Shown: one piece after another, positions 6,305 through 9,346 of the stretch
How positions within the stretch are numbered: position 1 is the stretch's first letter
Layout of the letters: each line of letters opens with the position of its first letter
Assembly: GCA_002411365.1 (NCBI GenBank)
Contig: DHSD01000003.1
Span: forward strand, 1-9,346
Reading direction: 5' to 3'
Origin: Ruminococcaceae bacterium UBA5295
GTDB lineage: Bacteria > Bacillota > Clostridia > Oscillospirales > Acutalibacteraceae
Length of the DNA stretch: 9,346 nt
The notes under the pieces: model-generated
The model's input: only the letters and a program-made list of their open reading frames with translations
What the model was told of the DNA's origin: nothing
Databases searched by the model: none
Program-made: the position numbers and the translations under genes

Positions 6305-6855
6305 TTATGCTTTTCCTTCACGTGCCCTATGCGCTTCAAGATTTTCTGGAAGCTCTTTTAAAATCCTTTCTGCGTCGTAAATTTGGCCAGCGTTGTACTG
6401 CAGCTGATTTTTTTCTTTTCCACTCTGAATGCCCGGCGGTCATCGTCCCATGCCGTTTTTATGCACTGAATTGCAAAAGCATCAGTTTCCTTTTCACCGA
6501 AATAGTTTTCAAGTGTAAGAGGAACCATGTAAGGAGGCATTTTATCTGCAGCAGATTCACGAAAAATTTCGCAAATTATGCGTGATGACTGCTCAAGGAT
6601 ATCAGGCGCTGATTCTTCGTCATTTTCGAAAATGATTTCTGCTGTATCGAACTTTTTAATTAAGTCGCACACAAATGAAATACCAGACGAGTATGTAATC
6701 GCATACAAATAGTTAAATCCGGAAAACAACTCCTGCCATGACATAGGCTGTGCGTCGAGAAACTGCATTTTCACGACATCTATGCGGCTAATTTCAGCGG
6801 AATGTTTTTGCCCCTCTGAAAAATCTTCATCGAAAAAAGAAAGATTATCATTCAT
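6305..6855 (-). pseudogene. Short phospholipase-D-like protein gene with a frameshift
   Basis: The first frame begins at ATG 6855 (AGGGAG 9 nt upstream) or at an in-frame TTG at 6903 (181 residues) and stops at 6358. A run of seven A on the minus strand (6414-6408) comes just after VEKKK. Reading on in the frame reached by one extra A or a -1 slip gives LQYNAGQIYDAERILKELP and ENLEAHRAREGKA to a TAA at 6305-6307, which looks like genuine protein. I therefore give the gene this end. The N-terminal part (DVVKMQFLDAQPMSWQELF, then YAITYSSGISFVCDLIKKF) resembles the start of a clostridial phospholipase-D-like family, from memory. No HxKxxxxD motif is present, so the catalytic region is missing, and the later part is unrecognised. 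It may be a decayed gene, a sequencing error in a homopolymer or programmed frameshifting. Confidence 0.6.
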
Positions 6856-6968
6856 GCTTGCAGTCTCCCTTGTAACTTTTATATGATTTAGGATTTTGCT
6901 CAAAACTTATTATACCATGAAATATATTATAATTTTATAATCTACTTTTCTTACTTTTATTTTTACAT

Positions 6969-7019
6969 AAAAACACCCCAATGTTATTCAGCATATCATA
7001 CTGCCTAACTTTTGGGGTG
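6969..7019 (-). terminator. Rho-independent terminator of the radical SAM gene
   Basis: CACCCCAA (6974-6981) and TTGGGGTG (7012-7019) form an 8-bp GC-rich stem around a 30-nt loop. On the minus strand the stem is followed by TTTTTAT (from 6973 down). It lies about 100 nt after the stop of the radical SAM gene. Confidence 0.65.
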
Positions 7020-7116
7020 CAACTCACACTATTTATCCACAGGCATCAAATATAATTAAAATGAAGGCCGCTATCGAAAAAATCATTTTTCAGCAGCGAT
7101 TGCTAAGCCATTGATT

Positions 7117-8547
7117 TTACTTTTTTGCTTCGGCTTTTTCCTGTTCCTCATCTTCATTGAAAGCCTTGGAGCCGGAATCTTTGCCTTCTCTGCTTTCTTT
7201 CCACAGGCGATCCGCTATTGGGCGCCACGCGGAAGCGTACGGCAGGCATTTGCCGCAGAGGTGCTCACTGCTTTCAGGACTCAGAAGGTCGGTGCTATTT
7301 GCACCTGTTTCTTTCACGAGCTGCTGCAGCCTGCTTGGGTTTTCAAGCATTGGGCAAGGACGCAGCATATTTTTATTAAACGGCTGCGCTTTCTGGTAAG
7401 CGAGGAACAGCGGCTGGCGCAGGCAGTCGAGCAGGCTCTTGTTATGGATATTCGCGCTGGAGTAGTGGATGAATACGCATGGCTCCATGTCGCCGTTTGC
7501 ATTGATATGGCAGTAGTTTTTGCCGCCCGCAATGCATCCGCCGACGAATTCGGCGTCGTTCTGGAAGTCCATGGTGAAGATAGGCTTGCCGCCGGTCCAG
7601 TCACGGATCTCACGCACACGGTGGTACATATATTCTCTCTGTTCAGGATTAAGCAGCAAATCGGTTGAAGCGTTATTGCCAACAGGCATATAATGGAAAT
7701 ACCAGCTGTAAACAACACCTTTGGAAATAAGCATATCGAGGAAATCGTCGTTTGTTACATCCTTGTAGTTATGGGAAGTATAGCAGATAGAGGTGCCGTA
7801 AACAAGGCCATAACTGTGCATTTTATCGAGTGCAGCCATGACTCTGTTGAAAGTACCGTTGCCGCGGCGGCTGTCTGTAGCTTCTTCGAAACCTTCAATT
7901 GAAACTGCAGGTATAATATTGCCGAGGCGTTTCATCTCTTTGCAGAAATCATCATCTATAAGCGTTCCATTGGTGAATATCATGAATGCACAGTCGTTGT
8001 GCTTTTCGCAAAGTTTTACGATGTCGTCTTTGCGGACAAGCGGTTCACCGCCTGTCATCATGTAGACATGAGTGCCGAGTGCTCTGCCCTGTGTCACTAT
8101 GCTGTCCATATCGTCAAAGCTGAGGTTCAGTGTTTTGCCGTACTCAGCGGCCCAGCAGCCGGTGCAGTGCAGGTTGCAGGCACTTGTAGGATCAAACAGG
8201 ATAACATAAGGGATATGGCAGCCGTATTTTTTGCTGTTTTCTTCTGTATCGCGGAAACCGCGGAAGCCGCCTTCATAGCCGGCATCAAGCAGCAGCGTTT
8301 TAAAGACGTGCGGGTCCACCCAGTCCATCATATGGCTCAGCATACGTGACCATTTACTGTCTTTGCCCAGGCCCTCACGGAGTTGCCTGTAGGCATCCGG
8401 TTTCCAAACGTCACCAAGGACTTTCTGCGTCATGTTAACAATTTGCAGAAAACCTTTTGTACGTTCCTTTTTGGTGTACTTATAAACACCGTCAATCACA
8501 AGCTCGAACGCTTTGCGTTCAGCTGTATGTGCAACTTTACTTTGCAC
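7117..8547 (-). CDS. Radical SAM protein with C-terminal cysteine cluster (SPASM-like)
   Basis: The 476-residue protein has the radical SAM signature CNLHCTGC (C124, C128, C131), which binds a [4Fe-4S] cluster and S-adenosylmethionine. It is preceded by PYVILFDPTSA and followed by the SAM-binding GGEP (166-169), FTNGTLID (191-198) and AVSIEGFEEATDSRRG (214-229). The C-terminal half has cysteines at 338, 346, 357, 398, 431 and 434 (INANGDMEPCVFIHYSS, RPCPMLENP, CGKC), fitting SPASM-like auxiliary clusters. The first 110 residues are a family-specific helical region. The last 25 are charged and probably disordered. The GTG start at 8547 follows GGAGG with 7-nt spacing. I recognise the family as widespread in anaerobic Clostridia with no known substrate. 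It stands alone with a strong promoter and terminator and no neighbouring peptide precursor. Confidence 0.9.
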   Translation of the reverse strand: MQSKVAHTAERKAFELVIDGVYKYTKKERTKGFLQIVNMTQKVLGDVWKPDAYRQLREGLGKDSKWSRMLSHMMDWVDPHVFKTLLLDAGYEGGFRGFRDTEENSKKYGCHIPYVILFDPTSACNLHCTGCWAAEYGKTLNLSFDDMDSIVTQGRALGTHVYMMTGGEPLVRKDDIVKLCEKHNDCAFMIFTNGTLIDDDFCKEMKRLGNIIPAVSIEGFEEATDSRRGNGTFNRVMAALDKMHSYGLVYGTSICYTSHNYKDVTNDDFLDMLISKGVVYSWYFHYMPVGNNASTDLLLNPEQREYMYHRVREIRDWTGGKPIFTMDFQNDAEFVGGCIAGGKNYCHINANGDMEPCVFIHYSSANIHNKSLLDCLRQPLFLAYQKAQPFNKNMLRPCPMLENPSRLQQLVKETGANSTDLLSPESSEHLCGKCLPYASAWRPIADRLWKESREGKDSGSKAFNEDEEQEKAEAKK

Positions 8548-8612
8548 GGGAATTCCTCCTTCATTTGGTTACATCGCCACACTTGACTCGAAGGTTTTCT
8601 AATCTTCTATTC

Positions 8613-8641
8613 AGTATAAAGTAATGGTTGTAAGAAGTCAA
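8613..8641 (-). promoter_or_regulatory. Near-consensus sigma-A promoter of the radical SAM gene
   Basis: On the minus strand TTGACT (8641-8636) and TATACT (8618-8613) are separated by exactly 17 nt, leaving a leader of about 58 nt before the GTG at 8547. Confidence 0.8.
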
Positions 8642-8981
8642 TAACAAGGTATATGAAATCATCTTATGTGCTGCGCAAAAGCAGCAGTGCCGCTATTGCA
8701 AAAACGCCGGAAGTGATTGCCGCAGAAATGGCGGCCTGCCGGTGGGACAGCGTACGAAAAGCTTATGCGAAAGCATTTTTTATAAAATAGATAAGCATAC
8801 ACTTGTGATTTTCTGCCACAAAAATAATTATTTTGTAGAACTTAAAGGGAATATAAGAAAACAGTGTTTCGCTGTCTAAGCGCACGAGGTGCAGGCACAA
8901 GATGCTGAGCCTTTCTCGATTTATCGGAGAGGAAGAAGTAGTGTAATCGGCTGAAATTGAAGAATATCGTGAAATTGCTGG
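8642..8981. other. Stretch without an intact gene; degenerate fragments and hairpins
   Basis: A minus-strand frame ending at a TAA at 8664-8666 encodes a tail ending ITSGVFAIAALLLLRST. It looks like the last transmembrane helix of a lost membrane protein but is cut by a stop at 8763-8765. AT-rich sequence follows to about 8870. Between 8872 and 8935 four short inverted repeats follow one another. A 45-codon plus-strand frame (8653-8790) has only a weak AAGG site and is antisense to the hydrophobic tail. Confidence 0.4.
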
Positions 8982-9117
8982 TTATGCTGCTTGCCGCTGA
9001 TAAAAACGTCGCCGAAATTCTGCGGGAGGAAGATTGCCGATGGCGGCATTTCGGCGTTGGCGGTTGTAAAAGACTTCAATATATTCAAAATGGAGGCTTG
9101 TGCCTGCGCATGGATAG
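8982..9117 (-). pseudogene. C-terminal remnant of an IS3-family transposase (OrfB)
   Basis: On the minus strand the frame ending at TAA 8984-8982 reads FEYIEVFYNRQRR, then NAAIGNLPPAEFRRRFYQ. This matches the conserved end of IS3/IS150-type OrfB transposases (FEYIExFYNRxRRHSxxGYxSPxEF). The preceding residues AQAQASI, which should be continuous with it, are in another frame, so one base has been lost in the short A run at 9087-9090. The catalytic DDE region is absent. The fragment begins where the 172-bp repeat ends, so the rest of the element was removed or never copied. It is not functional. Confidence 0.8.
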
Positions 9118-9289
9118 GCGCTTTTTGATAGATTGTTTCCGATGGAAACAATGTCCACTCAATGTCCACTTTTGCATGAATTTTAGCGTACAAGCACACA
9201 CAAACGCGAACATTACAGCAAAAGACAATGGCGGCACAGGCATAGAGAAAACCCGCATGAATACTGAATAATCGGTACTCATGCGGGCG
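9118..9289 (-). repeat. 172-bp tRNA-linked repeat, right copy (inverted)
   Basis: This is the inverted partner of 807-978. It starts 7 nt after the CCA end of tRNA-Pro and ends at the IS3 transposase remnant. It carries the same terminator hairpin, the tandem GTGGACATTGA repeat (9148-9169) and a perfect 9-bp hairpin ATTGTTTCC / GGAAACAAT (9132-9152). The left copy has a G-U pair in this last hairpin where this copy has G-C, in the direction of tRNA transcription. Confidence 0.9.
9248..9287 (-). terminator. Rho-independent terminator of tRNA-Pro
   Basis: The 13-bp stem (9287-9275 with 9264-9252) is identical to the one after tRNA-Gly and is followed on the minus strand by TTTT (9251-9248). 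Confidence 0.85.
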
Positions 9290-9296
9290 TTTTAGA

Positions 9297-9346
9297 TGGT
9301 CGAGGTGACAAGACTCGAACTTGCGACATCCTGCTCCCAAAGCAGG
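9297..9346 (-). tRNA. tRNA-Pro(TGG), 5' part beyond the window
   Basis: On the minus strand the window begins in the anticodon stem: CCTGC-TTTGGGA-GCAGG gives anticodon TGG (proline). It is followed by the T arm GCAAGTTCGAGTCTTGT, the acceptor 3' strand CACCTCG, discriminator A and encoded CCA (9299-9297). The D arm and the 5' acceptor strand lie outside the window. Confidence 0.92.

Noticed and set aside
7069..7098. Weak hairpin just after the radical SAM stop
   Set aside because: The stem is broken by mismatches and has no T tract on the minus strand; the hairpin at 6974-7019 is the better terminator.
7111..7668. 185-codon plus-strand frame and other plus-strand frames over 7111-8586
   Set aside because: These are shadows of the radical SAM gene on the minus strand, whose motifs are unambiguous.
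8653..8790. 45-codon plus-strand frame beginning MKSSYVLRKSSS
   Set aside because: It has only a weak AAGG site too close to the ATG, and the opposite strand has the more protein-like hydrophobic tail.
8921..9340. Long frames on both strands (8921-9340 minus, 8957-9271 plus) across the right repeat
   Set aside because: They cross the tRNA-Pro gene or its terminator and the IS3 transposase remnant in the wrong frame, so they are not genes.
1..9346. CRISPR array, riboswitch or defence system
   Set aside because: I saw no regularly spaced repeats, no recognisable riboswitch leader and no recognised defence gene. The only repeats are the tRNA-linked pair and the duplicated PAP2 start.

Overview
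The window reads as chromosomal DNA of a Gram-positive anaerobe of the Clostridia (Bacillota), most likely an Oscillospirales/Ruminococcaceae-type gut or sediment organism. This is inferred from the strong AGGAGG ribosome binding sites, the TTGACT/TATACT-type sigma-A promoters, and clostridial-type proteins: a stand-alone YqfO/NIF3-like domain protein, a TtcA-like PP-loop ATPase, a DUF2156 protein, a radical SAM protein with a C-terminal cysteine cluster, and a cysteine-rich conserved protein. No genus can be named from the sequence alone.

Layout. A cysteine-rich conserved protein runs off the left edge on the minus strand (1-471). A tRNA-Gly(CCC) gene follows on the plus strand with its own promoter and a hairpin terminator. 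After a gene-poor, AT-rich stretch comes a plus-strand row of four genes: a PAP2-type membrane phosphatase, a TtcA-like ATPase, a DUF2156 protein (with its own good promoter) and a YqfO-like protein. A perfect hairpin at 4421-4444 separates this row from convergent minus-strand genes: a family 2 glycosyltransferase, a TetR-type regulator, a short phospholipase-D-like gene with an apparent frameshift, and a monocistronic radical SAM gene with a near-consensus promoter and a terminator. The right end holds a degenerate stretch with an IS3-family transposase tail and the 3' half of a tRNA-Pro(TGG) gene on the minus strand.

The most unusual feature is a 172-bp sequence present twice, about 94% identical without gaps, once directly behind each tRNA gene, starting exactly 7 nt after the CCA end in both cases. 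The copies lie in inverted orientation and bracket about 8.1 kb. Each contains the tRNA terminator hairpin, a tandem 11-nt direct repeat (GTGGACATTGA) and a second small hairpin. The right copy ends abruptly at the IS3 remnant. It looks like a tRNA-linked repeat module, either the remnant of a tRNA-targeting mobile element or a spreading non-coding unit, and not a protein gene.

Other points worth attention are a tandem duplication of the translation start region of the PAP2 gene, which creates a 17-codon leader ORF overlapping the gene start; a frameshift in a 7-A run in the phospholipase-D-like gene, whose downstream frame still reads like protein; and the missing metal-binding DXD motif in the glycosyltransferase. 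The genes do not form one evident pathway. Most look like core or household functions of unknown or membrane-related role.
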